This document shows, piece after piece, positions 1 to 7,195 of a DNA stretch of 17,651 nt. The stretch spans positions 1 through 17,651 of the forward strand of contig CAXSDV010000054.1 in NCBI GenBank assembly GCA_964235945.1, given 5' to 3'. Numbering within the stretch: the first letter of the stretch is position 1; each line of letters opens with the position of its first letter. This DNA is from JASLDZ01 sp964235945. Lineage in GTDB: Bacteria > Pseudomonadota > Alphaproteobacteria > Caulobacterales > Caulobacteraceae. A model generated the notes under the pieces. That model saw nothing but the letters and a program-made list of their open reading frames with translations, did no database searches and was not told where the DNA came from. Position numbers and translations under genes: made by a program.

Positions 1-1026
1 CCGTCGGGGCTGCGGGGCCTGGGGGCCGCCTTCGGGCCGCCGGGCGGTCGGCCGCGCTACGAGCCCTCGCGGCGGCGGCTGGTCTGGCCCAACGGGGCGG
101 TCGCCTCCTGCTTCACCGCCGAGGACCCGGACGGGCTGCGCGGGCCGCAGTTCCACGCCGCCTGGGCCGACGAGCTGTGCGCCTGGGCGCGTCCGGCCGA
201 AACGCTCGCCCAGCTTCGGCTGGGCCTCCGCCTGGGGGAGGACCCGCGCTTGACCGTGACCACCACGCCGCGGCCCGTGGCCGTGCTGCGCGAGCTGATG
301 GTGGAGGCGGGGCTGGTCGCCACCCGCGGCTCGGCGCTGGAGAACGCCGAGCACCTCGCGCCCGGCTTCGTGGAGGGGCTGCGCGCGCTCTACGCCGGCA
401 CGCGGCTGGAGCGCCAGGAGATCGACGGCGAGGTGCTGGAGGCGCTGGAGGGCGCGGTGTTCCGCACGGCCGAGCTGGAGCGGGCGCGCGCGGCCTGGGC
501 GGACGGGGTGCCCGAGCGCTTCGACCGGGTGGTGGTGGCGGTGGACCCGCCCGCGGGACTGAACGGCGCGGCCTGCGGGCTGGTGGTCGCCGCGCGCTCG
601 GGCGGGCGCGCCTGGGTGCTGGAGGACCGCACGATCGCGGGCGTCTCGCCGCTGGGCTGGGCGGGGCGGTGCGCGGGGGCGTCGGCGGACGCGGCGCGGC
701 TGGGTCCCGTGGAGGTGGTGGCCGAGGCCAACCAGGGCGGCGAGATGGTGCGCACCGTGCTGCGCACGGCGGGGGTCGAGGGCGCCGTCCGCCTCGTGCA
801 CGCGAGCGCGGGCAAGGCGGCGCGCGCCGAGCCGGTGGCGCTGCTCTACGAGCAGGGGCGCGTGGCGCACGCGCCGGGGCTGCGCGAGCTGGAGGACCAG
901 ATGCTGCTGCTCGGCGCGGGGGCGGAGCGGGGGCGGGCCAGTCCCGACCGGGCGGACGCCCTGGTGTGGGCGCTCACCGCGCTCATGCTGGACCGGGGCG
1001 GGGCGCCGCGGGTGCGCGGGATGTGA
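1..1026 (+). CDS. GTA/phage-type DNA-packaging terminase large subunit, C-terminal part
   Basis: The gene enters from the left edge; 341 residues of an expected roughly 430-460 are present and the N-terminal ATPase region with Walker A is outside the window. The visible part shows a Walker-B-like WADE (fragment residues 55-58), a TTTPRP coupling-type motif (87-92) and an RNase-H-fold nuclease. In the nuclease, VDPPAG carries an acidic residue at 182, the AEANQGGE stretch ends at 248, and RADALVWA carries an acidic residue at 319. LYEQGRVAHAPGLRELEDQM is also typical of GTA terminases (COG5323). The protein would cut and pump DNA into capsids. The nuclease residues look intact, so the gene is not visibly decayed. 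A portal gene normally follows in GTA clusters; here a DUF3597 gene follows instead. It could also belong to a prophage remnant, but the motif wording is closest to the GTA family. Confidence 0.85.
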   Translation, partial: PSGLRGLGAAFGPPGGRPRYEPSRRRLVWPNGAVASCFTAEDPDGLRGPQFHAAWADELCAWARPAETLAQLRLGLRLGEDPRLTVTTTPRPVAVLRELMVEAGLVATRGSALENAEHLAPGFVEGLRALYAGTRLERQEIDGEVLEALEGAVFRTAELERARAAWADGVPERFDRVVVAVDPPAGLNGAACGLVVAARSGGRAWVLEDRTIAGVSPLGWAGRCAGASADAARLGPVEVVAEANQGGEMVRTVLRTAGVEGAVRLVHASAGKAARAEPVALLYEQGRVAHAPGLRELEDQMLLLGAGAERGRASPDRADALVWALTALMLDRGGAPRVRGM

Positions 1027-1101
1027 GGGCGCGCGGGGGCGCGGACCGAAAGCGGCGGGGGCGCGTTGGGGTCGCTCTCCCACAGCAAAGGCGGTCGCCC
1101 C

Positions 1102-1506
1102 ATGGGCCTGTTCGGTTCGATCATGAACAAGATCTTCCACCACGGCGCGGCCCCCGCGTCCGGGGCGGCGAGCGGCGGCGGCGGTCCCGCGCCCCAGGCC
1201 GCCGCGCCCGGCCAGGCCCCCGCCCCCGCCGCCTCGGCCCCCGCCCAGCCCGTGGACGTGGAGCAGGTGCTGGAGTCCATGGCCGCCCAGCACGGCGGCG
1301 GCGGCAACTGGCGCGTGTCGATCGTGGACCTGCTCAAGCTGCTCGACCTGGACTCGAGCCTGCCCGCGCGCCACGGCCTGGCGGAGGAACTCAACGTCCA
1401 CGCGGGTGCGGACGGCACGGCGGAGGAGAACACGGCGCTGATCAAGGCGGTGTGGGCCAAGCTCGCCGAGAACGGCGGCCGCGTTCCGGATTCGCTCAAG
1501 CATTGA
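1102..1506 (+). CDS. DUF3597 domain protein
   Basis: A 134-residue protein starting MGLFGSIMNKIFHH, the usual opening of DUF3597 proteins. A flexible Ala/Pro/Gly-rich linker (about residues 15-50) follows, then the conserved helical part with VDVEQVLESMAAQ, NWRVSIVDLLKLLDLDSSL, an LAEELNV segment and IKAVWAKLAENGG. The family has no established function; small proteins of this type occur widely in Alpha- and Gammaproteobacteria and have been linked only loosely to stress or biofilm contexts. The ATG at 1102 is chosen because it gives the conserved N-terminus and has AAAGG upstream; an in-frame GTG/TTG extension back to 1066 would add residues that look random. It lies 75 bases after the terminase stop on the same strand, probably without functional connection to it. 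Confidence 0.85.
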   Translation: MGLFGSIMNKIFHHGAAPASGAASGGGGPAPQAAAPGQAPAPAASAPAQPVDVEQVLESMAAQHGGGGNWRVSIVDLLKLLDLDSSLPARHGLAEELNVHAGADGTAEENTALIKAVWAKLAENGGRVPDSLKH

Positions 1507-1570
1507 CGCCGCGGTGTGGCGCGGGCGCCGCGGCGTCCGCGCCACCATGGCGCCGTTCATGCAGGGGTTA

Positions 1571-1601
1571 TTGCGCGCGGCGCAGATTCGGCCGCTAGAT
1601 T
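1571..1601 (+). promoter_or_regulatory. Candidate housekeeping promoter for the 101-residue protein gene
   Basis: TTGCGC at 1571-1576 is followed by GCTAGATT at 1594-1601. The latter matches seven of eight positions of the Caulobacter housekeeping -10 consensus GCTANAWC as I remember it. The spacing is longer than the usual Caulobacter spacing, so the -35 assignment is weak. A start shortly after 1605 would leave a leader of about 35 bases before the ATG at 1644. Confidence 0.35.
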
Positions 1602-1643
1602 CGGTGCGGTCTCCCCCGCGCGACCGGAAAGTTACGGACCCCG

Positions 1644-1949
1644 ATGACCGGCCCCCGCCCCCCCAAGCTCAGCGTCGTGCCCGAGGCGGTCTACGACCTC
1701 GGCCGCGGCCCGGAGAGCACCCACGACCGCGTCAAGCGCCTCCAGCACGAGGCCCGTCTGCTGGCCCGTGAGGAGGTGGAGGCGCTGCAGGGCCGGCTGC
1801 AGGCCGCCGTCGTCGCCGCCCGCCAGATCGGCGACGGCGGCGACGCCTACCCGGCCGGCGTGCGCGAACTGTGCGACCGCATGGCCGCCGAGCTCGACGG
1901 CCGGCTGCAGACCCTCACCGCCATCGCCGACCGCACCTTCGAGCGCTGA
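1644..1949 (+). CDS. Small conserved-looking helical protein of unknown function (101 aa)
   Basis: I do not recognise a named family. The 101-residue product begins MTGPRPPKLSVVPEAVYDL, followed by long amphipathic helices (about residues 27-60 and 67-101) rich in Arg, Glu, Ala and Leu, with no signal peptide or membrane segment. The helix HDRVKRLQHEARLLAREEVE and the C-terminal helix LDGRLQTLTAIADRTFER suggest a small coiled-coil or helical-bundle cytosolic protein. Codon third positions are almost all G or C in this frame, as expected for a real gene here, and a promoter-like element lies upstream. It is convergent with the metallopeptidase gene, whose stop lies 21 bases away. Reality of the gene is likely; function is open. 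Confidence 0.7.
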   Translation: MTGPRPPKLSVVPEAVYDLGRGPESTHDRVKRLQHEARLLAREEVEALQGRLQAAVVAARQIGDGGDAYPAGVRELCDRMAAELDGRLQTLTAIADRTFER

Positions 1950-1970
1950 CCCCCGCGGCCGCCCGCCGGC

Positions 1971-2903
1971 TCAGAGCTGGTCGTAGGCGGGGCTGAAGGT
2001 GTCGCACTGCTCCATGTCGCCGTCGGCGAAGCCGCGCTTGAACCAGCGCATCCGCTGGGCGGAGGTGCCGTGGGTGAAGCTGTCGGGCTCCACGCGCCCC
2101 TGCGTCTCCTTCTGCAGCGTGTCGTCGCCCACCGCGGAGGCGGCGCGCAGTCCCTCGTCCACGTCCGAGGGGTCGAGAAAATGGGTGGTGCGGTTGGTCT
2201 GCTGGGCCCACACCCCCGCATAGCAGTCCGCCTGCAGCTCGGTGCGCACGGACAACGGGTTGCCGCCGCGCGCGCCCATGGCCCGGCGTTGTTCGTCCAC
2301 CTTCGCCGTCGTGCCCAGCAAGGTCTGCACGTGGTGGCCCACCTCGTGGGCGATGACGTAGGCCTGGGCGAAGCGCCCGGGCGCGCCGAAGCGGCTGGAC
2401 AGCTCGCGGAAGAAGGCGAGGTCCAGGTACACCCGGTGGTCGGCCGGGCAGTAGAACGGCCCCATGGCGCTCTGCCCCTCGCCGCAGCCGGTGGCGTGCC
2501 GGCCGGTGTAGACGGTCACGCGCGGAGGCTCGTAGGTGCGGCCCTGGGCCTGGAAGATGCGCGACCAGGTGTCCTCCGTGTAGGCGGTGACCTTGCGCAC
2601 GAAGCGGATGTCCTCGTCCTCCGCTCCGCCCGGCGGCGTGGCCTGGCCCTGGAAGCCGCTGGACGCCTGGCCGGAGGGCGCCGCGCCGCCGCCGCCGTGC
2701 AGCAGCCGCGGGCCGAACACGATCGCGCCGATGATCAGCAGCACCACGAAGCCGCCGCCCCCGCCGCGGCCCAGCAGCGGCAGCAGCCACAGCAGGCCGC
2801 CCAGCCCGCCGCCGCCGCCGAAGCCGCCGCCGAAACCCTGGCCTCCGCCCTGGCCGCGGTCGTCGTCGACGTTGCTCGACTCGCGTTCGTCCTCCCAGCG
2901 CAT
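1971..2903 (-). CDS. ypfJ: YpfJ-type neutral zinc metallopeptidase
   Basis: A 310-residue member of the putative neutral zinc metallopeptidase family (PF04228, E. coli YpfJ). It starts MRWEDERESSNVDD, then has a Gly-rich stretch (about 17-51) and one membrane segment (about 52-66), followed by the extracytoplasmic domain. The zinc motif HEVGHH is at 186-191 with Glu187 as the catalytic base; the preceding DLAFFRELSSRFG and following NPLSVRTELQADCYAGVWA segments are family hallmarks, the latter supplying the further zinc ligand region. Two cysteines at about 140 and 152 could form a disulfide. Length is normal for the family. The start is supported by a strong AGGAGG seven bases upstream. Substrates of the family are not known. 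It is transcribed away from the iminopeptidase gene. Confidence 0.93.
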   Translation of the reverse strand: MRWEDERESSNVDDDRGQGGGQGFGGGFGGGGGLGGLLWLLPLLGRGGGGGFVVLLIIGAIVFGPRLLHGGGGAAPSGQASSGFQGQATPPGGAEDEDIRFVRKVTAYTEDTWSRIFQAQGRTYEPPRVTVYTGRHATGCGEGQSAMGPFYCPADHRVYLDLAFFRELSSRFGAPGRFAQAYVIAHEVGHHVQTLLGTTAKVDEQRRAMGARGGNPLSVRTELQADCYAGVWAQQTNRTTHFLDPSDVDEGLRAASAVGDDTLQKETQGRVEPDSFTHGTSAQRMRWFKRGFADGDMEQCDTFSPAYDQL

Positions 2904-2910
2904 GGGCGGG

Positions 2911-2916
2911 CCTCCT
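2911..2916 (-). promoter_or_regulatory. Shine-Dalgarno site of the zinc metallopeptidase gene
   Basis: On the minus strand this reads AGGAGG, seven bases before the ATG at 2903. It is the clearest ribosome-binding site in the window and fixes the start of the gene. Confidence 0.75.
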
Positions 2917-3076
2917 GGAGATTGCGGGGGAGGGCGGCGGGCTCGCCGTCCCGGTCTCCCTTTCGCATCAGGGTTAGCTGTGCAGGCCCCCTCGGGGAAG
3001 ACCGGACGCGTTCGACCGGGCCCCGCGCCGCCGACCCGCTGGACCGTCGCCTCCCCAGACCCTAAGCCTCGCGCTC

Positions 3077-4057
3077 ATGGCCACCCCCTCCTCGCCCGCC
3101 GCTCCGGGTCGACGCCAGCTGCACCCGGAGGTGGAGCCGTTCAGCTTCGGCTGGACGCCCACGGGCGGCGTCCACGAGGTGTACTACGAGGAGTGCGGCG
3201 CGCCGGACGGCCGCCCCTGCGTGATCCTGCACGGCGGGCCGGGCGGGGCGGTCAATCCCACCATGCGCCGCTTCTTCGACCCCCGGCGCTGGCGCATGAC
3301 GCTGTTCGACCAGCGCGGCTGCGGCCGCTCGCGCCCCAACGCGGTGCTGGAGGACAACGACACCTGGGCGCTGGTGGCCGACATCGAGCGCCTGCGCGAG
3401 CGCGCGGGGGTGGAGAAGTGGACGGTGTTCGGCGGCTCCTGGGGCTCCACCCTGGCCTTGGCCTACGCCGTCACCCATCCCGAGCGGGTGGAGGCGCTGA
3501 TCCTGCGCGGCGTGTTCCTGCTGACGAAGCGCGAGCTCGCCTGGTTCTACCAGGACGGGGCGTCCATGGTCTTCCCGGACGCCTGGGAGCGCTTCCTGGC
3601 GCCCATCCCCGAGGCCGAGCGCGGCGACCTGCTGCACGCCTACCACCGCCGCCTGGTGGGCGAGGACCGCGCCGTGCGCGCGCAGGCGGCCTCCGCCTGG
3701 AGCCGGTGGGAGGGCGACACCCTTTCCATCCGCGGCCCGGAGGCGCGCCCGCAGAAGTTCAACGAGGAGGAGTTCGCCACCGCCTTCGCGCGCATCGAGA
3801 GCCACTACTTCGTCAACGGCGGCTTCTTTCCGCAGGACGGCTGGCTCCTGTCCCAGGTGGACCGCATCCGCCACATCCCCGGCTGGATCGTGCAGGGCCG
3901 CTTCGACATGGTCACCCCCATGAGCGGGGCCTGGTCCCTGCACCGCGCCTGGCCCCAGGCGCAGTTCGACCTGGTCTGGGACGCGGGCCACGCCAGCACC
4001 GAGCCGGGGGTGGTCGACGCCCTGGTCCGCGCGTGCGACGCGGCCGCCGAAGCCTGA
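3077..4057 (+). CDS. pip: Proline iminopeptidase (alpha/beta hydrolase, S33)
   Basis: A 326-residue cytosolic enzyme that would release N-terminal proline from peptides. It shows the oxyanion-hole motif HGGPGG (52-57), the family block LFDQRGCGRSRPN (77-89), and the nucleophile elbow GGSWGS with Ser121. The acid is Asp277 in GRFDMVTP and the base His305 in WDAGHA, so the catalytic triad is complete. The cap region (about 150-240) includes the Trp- and Glu-rich WSRWEGDTLS stretch usual in proline iminopeptidases. Length fits the family (about 310-330). The ATG at 3077 is the first good start; no strong ribosome-binding site is visible. The 173-base region up to the divergent metallopeptidase gene should hold both promoters. 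The gene ends six bases before the convergent SnoaL-like gene. Confidence 0.95.
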   Translation: MATPSSPAAPGRRQLHPEVEPFSFGWTPTGGVHEVYYEECGAPDGRPCVILHGGPGGAVNPTMRRFFDPRRWRMTLFDQRGCGRSRPNAVLEDNDTWALVADIERLRERAGVEKWTVFGGSWGSTLALAYAVTHPERVEALILRGVFLLTKRELAWFYQDGASMVFPDAWERFLAPIPEAERGDLLHAYHRRLVGEDRAVRAQAASAWSRWEGDTLSIRGPEARPQKFNEEEFATAFARIESHYFVNGGFFPQDGWLLSQVDRIRHIPGWIVQGRFDMVTPMSGAWSLHRAWPQAQFDLVWDAGHASTEPGVVDALVRACDAAAEA

Positions 4058-4063
4058 CGCGCG

Positions 4064-4468
4064 TCAATGAGCGGCTTGGGATACGGCGTAGCTGTTCTCG
4101 AGCATCTGAAAGCGGGTGATCTCTCCCGCAGAGATGGTCAGCACGATCGCGAACTGCGTGTGGAACATCCTGCCGGTCGACTTCACCGTCGAGGTGAGTT
4201 CTCCCACGATCACCGCCCGGTCTGCGCTGGCGAGAATGTCATCGACCCTGAACAGGTCCGACCGGACCAACTCGCGCTGCCGGGCGATGAAGTCGGCCAG
4301 CGCTTGGCGGCCCTGCTTCACTTCGCCGATCCAGGGAAGGCTGGTCGGGTCACCCTGCACTTCGAAGACCAGGTCCCCACTCGCGAGCTTGGCCACCTCC
4401 GTGGCCGGGGCGCCGCTTGCGATCCTGTCCAGCAGCGTTCGGGCCAAGCCAAGGTTGAAGTCGCGCAT
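4064..4468 (-). CDS. SnoaL-like / NTF2-fold protein
   Basis: A 134-residue single-domain protein with the cone-shaped NTF2/SnoaL fold pattern: an N-terminal helix LARTLLDRIASG, then VFEVQGDP, the helix QGRQALADFIARQREL, and the beta strands RAVIVGELTSTV and FHTQFAIVLTISAGEITRFQMLENS. The last motif, with a Glu or Asp near the end of the sheet, is typical of the family. These proteins bind small hydrophobic molecules and include isomerases, hydrolases and many of unknown role, so the substrate cannot be named. Base composition is slightly less GC-rich than the neighbours, which hints at a separate origin. A near-perfect inverted repeat about 75-90 bases upstream suggests it is controlled by a dedicated repressor encoded elsewhere. 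Confidence 0.85.
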   Translation of the reverse strand: MRDFNLGLARTLLDRIASGAPATEVAKLASGDLVFEVQGDPTSLPWIGEVKQGRQALADFIARQRELVRSDLFRVDDILASADRAVIVGELTSTVKSTGRMFHTQFAIVLTISAGEITRFQMLENSYAVSQAAH

Positions 4469-4542
4469 GGTGGGAGGGTCTTCGGAAGGCGCGCGTCATG
4501 GGCGCCCGTGGTTCGTAAGGCGGAGCCCACCCTCTCGCCAGC

Positions 4543-4560
4543 ACCTACCTTCAGGTAAGT
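4543..4560 (-). promoter_or_regulatory. Inverted-repeat operator candidate upstream of the SnoaL-like gene
   Basis: ACCTACCTTCAGGTAAGT on the plus strand: eight-base arms around a two-base centre, with seven of eight pairs complementary, the only mismatch being the third position from the outside. The inner TACCT/AGGTA arms are perfect. The size and wording resemble operators of small winged-helix repressors such as the HxlR type, from memory and unverified. It lies 75-92 bases before the ATG at 4468, in the only non-coding stretch between the nitronate monooxygenase stop and this gene. It is too short, and lacks the T-run, for a convincing terminator. Confidence 0.5.
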
Positions 4561-4725
4561 ATCGGGCGTGGAGGAGGCTCGACGCGAGCGCCGCCTCCAC
4601 GTCGCCTTGGCGGTGGTCGGCGGCGACGGAAGCCGCTGATCCTGTTCCACCTGAGCAGGCAGCCCCGGCGGGACCGCGCTGAAGCCGCGGTCCGCACCCG
4701 TCCCCCCGCCCATGGACGACAAGCC

Positions 4726-5799
4726 TCATCCCGGGTCGCCCAGGCGCGCGCGGTCCAGGCCCGCCTCGTCGGCCAGGACGCCCACGAGCTCGGCGGCGGG
4801 CAGGGCGCGGGCGAGCGGCGCGCCCTGGCCCGCCCACTGGGCTCCGAAGCCGAACTCGCCCGCGCGCCTGGCGGCCGCGTTCAACGCCTTGCCCGCGTCG
4901 TAAGCGTCGGGATAGCCGGGCGGGAGCGCGGTGGCGGCCGCCGCCCACCGGGTGAACCGGTTGCCCAGGCACCTTGCGGGCCGTCCCGAGATCGCCGGCG
5001 TCATGACCGTGTGGAAGGCGCCCGGCCCGGCGAGCGCGGCGCGGTAGGCCGCGTCCGCCCCGCTCTCCGGACAGGCGACGAACGCCGTGCCGAGCTGTGC
5101 GGCTACGGCGCCCAGGTCGAGCACGGCGCGCACGGCGCGACCGTCCATCAGGCCGCCGGCGGCGATCACCGGCAGTCCCGAGCGCAGCACGAGCAGGCGC
5201 GTCAGCGCCAGCGTTCCCAGCTGGTCGTCCACCGCCTCGGGATCGAACACGCCCCGGTGCCCGCCCGCCTCCCAACCCTGGGCGATCACCGCGTCCATGC
5301 CGGCCGCGTGGGCGGCCAGCGCCTCGGCCAAGTTGGTGGCCGTGGCGAGGAGAACGCAGCCCGCCGCCTTGAGGGCCGCGACCCGTGCGGGGCCGGGAAG
5401 CCCGAAATGGAAGCTGGCGACGGGGACGGCGGCCGCGACCAGCATGTCCGCCATGTCGGCGTCGTCGCCGAAGCCTTGGTAGATCGTCGCCAGGGCCGCC
5501 GGCGGCGCCGCCCCGAACTCGCCGAACACGGGCGCGAGCGCCTCCAGCCAAGCCGTCTCGCGGGCGGGGTCGCGCGTGGGGGCGGCGTGGTGGAACACGT
5601 TGACGTTGAACGCCCGGGAGGTGAGCGCGCGCACCTCGCCGATCATCGCGCGGGCGCCCGCGGCGTCCGTCGCGCCCACGCCGATGGAGCCCAGGGCGCC
5701 CGCGTTCGACACCGCCGCCGCGAGGCGCGGGGTGGACACCCCCGCCATGGGCGCCTGGATGATCGGCGTCACGAGGCCGAGCCGTTCGAGCAGGTTCAT
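4726..5799 (-). CDS. Nitronate monooxygenase family flavoprotein
   Basis: A 357-residue TIM-barrel FMN enzyme of the nitronate monooxygenase (2-nitropropane dioxygenase) family, expected to oxidise alkyl nitronates such as propionate 3-nitronate in the cytosol. Seen are the N-terminal TPIIQAPMAGVSTPRLAAAV (11-30), SNAGALGSIG (31-40), FNVNVFHH, and VIAQGWEAGGHRG with the catalytic His181. The phosphate-binding stretch PVIAAGGLMDGRAVRAVL and GAVAAQLGTAFVACPES follow, then TRWAAAATALPPGYPDAYDA near the C-terminus. All expected motifs of a class I enzyme are present and the length is normal. The gene is divergent from the RTX gene (158 bases between starts) and is followed by a 257-base gap before the SnoaL-like gene, so the two need not be co-transcribed. 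Confidence 0.93.
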   Translation of the reverse strand: MNLLERLGLVTPIIQAPMAGVSTPRLAAAVSNAGALGSIGVGATDAAGARAMIGEVRALTSRAFNVNVFHHAAPTRDPARETAWLEALAPVFGEFGAAPPAALATIYQGFGDDADMADMLVAAAVPVASFHFGLPGPARVAALKAAGCVLLATATNLAEALAAHAAGMDAVIAQGWEAGGHRGVFDPEAVDDQLGTLALTRLLVLRSGLPVIAAGGLMDGRAVRAVLDLGAVAAQLGTAFVACPESGADAAYRAALAGPGAFHTVMTPAISGRPARCLGNRFTRWAAAATALPPGYPDAYDAGKALNAAARRAGEFGFGAQWAGQGAPLARALPAAELVGVLADEAGLDRARLGDPG

Positions 5800-5912
5800 G
5801 CGGCCAGAAAGCCCGCGGCGCCGATCTTCACAAGGCCGCTCGACGCCGAGGTCCCACGCCGTTGAACCCGCGCTTCAAAGTCGCCGACCTTGGTCTTTTG
5901 TGCGGGAAAATC

Positions 5913-5926
5913 GAGCCCGCAGGCTC
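5913..5926 (+). other. Small hairpin in the leader of the RTX gene
   Basis: GAGCC CGCA GGCTC forms a five-base stem with a four-base loop. It sits immediately before the alternative ATG at 5928 and about 30 bases before the preferred ATG at 5958. It could influence translation or the choice of start, but hairpins this short are common by chance at this GC content. Confidence 0.25.
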
Positions 5927-5957
5927 AATGCTGGCCGCAGAACCCGGAGCGAGCACC

Positions 5958-6810
5958 ATGGGCGGCTTCATCGGCACACAGGGCGACGACGAGTACTATT
6001 CCCGATCCACTCGGGGAGAGGTGATCCTGGGCTTGGGCGGCGACGACCGCCTGGTCGGCTATCGGGGCGACGACGTGCTGCTGGGCGGCGACGGCGCCGA
6101 CACGCTGATCGACGAGGACGGCGGCGCCGACCGCCTCTACGGAGGCTACGGCGCCGACGACCTGACCGTGTTGCGCGAGGCCTACGACGGGACCGAGCGC
6201 GATCCCCACCACCAGACGCCGGCGCACCTCCTGCTGGACGGGGGCCCGGGCGACGACGTCATCAACGCGATCTACCGCCCCCTGCAGAACGACCCCCACG
6301 GCGTGTTCGGCGACGCCGTCCTCTTCGGCGGAACCGGCGACGACGAGATCTACGCCGACCACGTGCCCAGCACCGTCGACGGCGGCGCGGGGAACGACGT
6401 CATCGACGTCGATGACGCCTCGGCCGTGATCGACGGCGGCGCCGGCTCCGACCAGATCGACTTCGTCACGCAGGTGGGCTCGGCCCGGATCGAGGGCGGG
6501 GCGGGCGACNNNNNNNNNNNNNNNNNNNNNNNNNNNNNNNNNNNNNNNNNNNNNNNNNNNNNNNNNNNNNNNNNNNNNNNNNNNNNNNNNNNNNNNNNNN
6601 NNNNNNNNNACCTTCGACCCGGCGGGCGATCCCGTGGCTCAGAACCTGGTGCGCTTCGTCCAGCACGGCGCCGACACCCTGGTGCAGGTGTTCGAGGACG
6701 CGCCGGCCTTCACGGGGGACGGCGGCGCGGGCCAGTGGCGCGACGAAGCGCTGTTGCGGCAGGTGACGGCCTCGACCCTGACCGCCCACAACGTGGACTA
6801 CCTGTTCTGA
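5958..6810 (+). CDS. Small RTX (hemolysin-type calcium-binding repeat) protein, interrupted by an assembly gap
   Basis: The first 184 residues are mostly glycine/aspartate-rich RTX nonapeptides: LGLGGDDRL, YRGDDVLLGGDGADTLI, LYGGYGADDL, LDGGPGDDVI, LFGGTGDDEI, DGGAGNDVIDV, DGGAGSDQI. Such repeats bind calcium and fold into a parallel beta roll after export. The last 66 residues after the gap (VRFVQHGADTLVQVFED ... NVDYLF) are a typical RTX tail, ending in a short hydrophobic string expected of a type I secretion signal. The gap begins at a codon boundary (6510), but the tail is readable only in a frame starting at 6610, so the printed 100 N cannot be the true length. ATG 5958 is preferred for its upstream GGAG; ATG 5928 and TTG 5862 are alternatives. 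No enzymatic domain is visible and no type I exporter lies in the window. Confidence 0.85.
6510..6609. other. Assembly gap of 100 N
   Basis: Exactly 100 undetermined bases inside the RTX gene. The reading frames before and after differ by one position, so the real missing length must be a multiple of three unless the gene is frameshifted. The location in repetitive glycine-rich DNA suggests a repeat-induced break. Confidence 0.95.
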
Positions 6811-6820
6811 GGCGCCCGCC

Positions 6821-7078
6821 TCAGCCTTCCGTGCGGTAGTAGGGCTCCACCTCGCCCTGGAGCTTGACGGTCATCGCCTCGCCCCGGCGGTTCAGCGTCT
6901 TGCCCACCGACAGGCGCACCCAGCCCTCGCTGACGCAGTATTCCTCGACGTTGGTTTTCTCCGCGCCCTTGAAGCGCACGCCCACGCCGCGCTCCAGGGC
7001 GCGGGCGTCGTGGAACGGGCTGTTCGGATCGGCGGCCAGGCGGTCGGGAGGCGTGTCGGTGGTGATCGTGTCGGTCAT
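6821..7078 (-). CDS. DUF3297 family protein
   Basis: An 85-residue protein with the full DUF3297 pattern: PPDRLAADPNSPFHD, LERGVGVRFKGAEKTNVEEY, CVSEGWVRLSVGKTLNRRG and a C-terminal VKLQGEVEPYY. The family is small, cytosolic, common in Alpha- and Gammaproteobacteria and of unknown function. Length is normal. No strong ribosome-binding site precedes the ATG at 7078, but the N-terminus before PPDRL is variable in the family. It is convergent with the RTX gene (stops ten bases apart), and its upstream side faces the tRNA-Cys fragment at 7152, so its promoter should lie in the roughly 70 bases between. Confidence 0.9.
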   Translation of the reverse strand: MTDTITTDTPPDRLAADPNSPFHDARALERGVGVRFKGAEKTNVEEYCVSEGWVRLSVGKTLNRRGEAMTVKLQGEVEPYYRTEG

Positions 7079-7151
7079 CGCGGCTCGCTGCGGGTCGAAG
7101 CGCCGCCCGCGGCGTCGCCCCCGGACTGGGGAAGGGACGGCGGGTCGGGAT

Positions 7152-7195
7152 TGGAGGCCTGGCCGAGAATCGAACTCGGGTGCAAGGATTTGCAG
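7152..7195 (-). repeat. 3' half of a tRNA-Cys gene: att-site remnant
   Basis: Read on the minus strand, this runs from the anticodon loop CTGCAAA (anticodon GCA) through the 3' anticodon strand, a four-base variable loop, a perfect T arm (CCGAG / TTCGATT / CTCGG at 7179-7163), the acceptor strand CCAGGCC, a discriminator U and encoded CCA. Anticodon GCA and U73 are both tRNA-Cys features. The 5' half is missing: upstream bases do not pair with the anticodon stem (expected AAGGA, found CAGGT), and no GGCCTGG acceptor strand is nearby. It is thus not a functional tRNA. Such 3' halves mark one end of elements integrated by a tyrosine recombinase into a tRNA gene. The element side is towards higher coordinates. 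Confidence 0.75.

Noticed and set aside
177..1598. Plus-strand open frame of 473 codons overlapping the terminase and DUF3597 genes
   Set aside because: Low-complexity Arg/Gly/Ala product in a shifted frame of two recognisable genes.
4496..4725. Minus-strand frame with a plausible-looking tail after the nitronate monooxygenase gene (VEAALASSLLHARYLPEG)
   Set aside because: It is only the end of a shadow frame overlapping the monooxygenase gene; there is no independent start, no family match that I know, and the palindromic operator lies within it.
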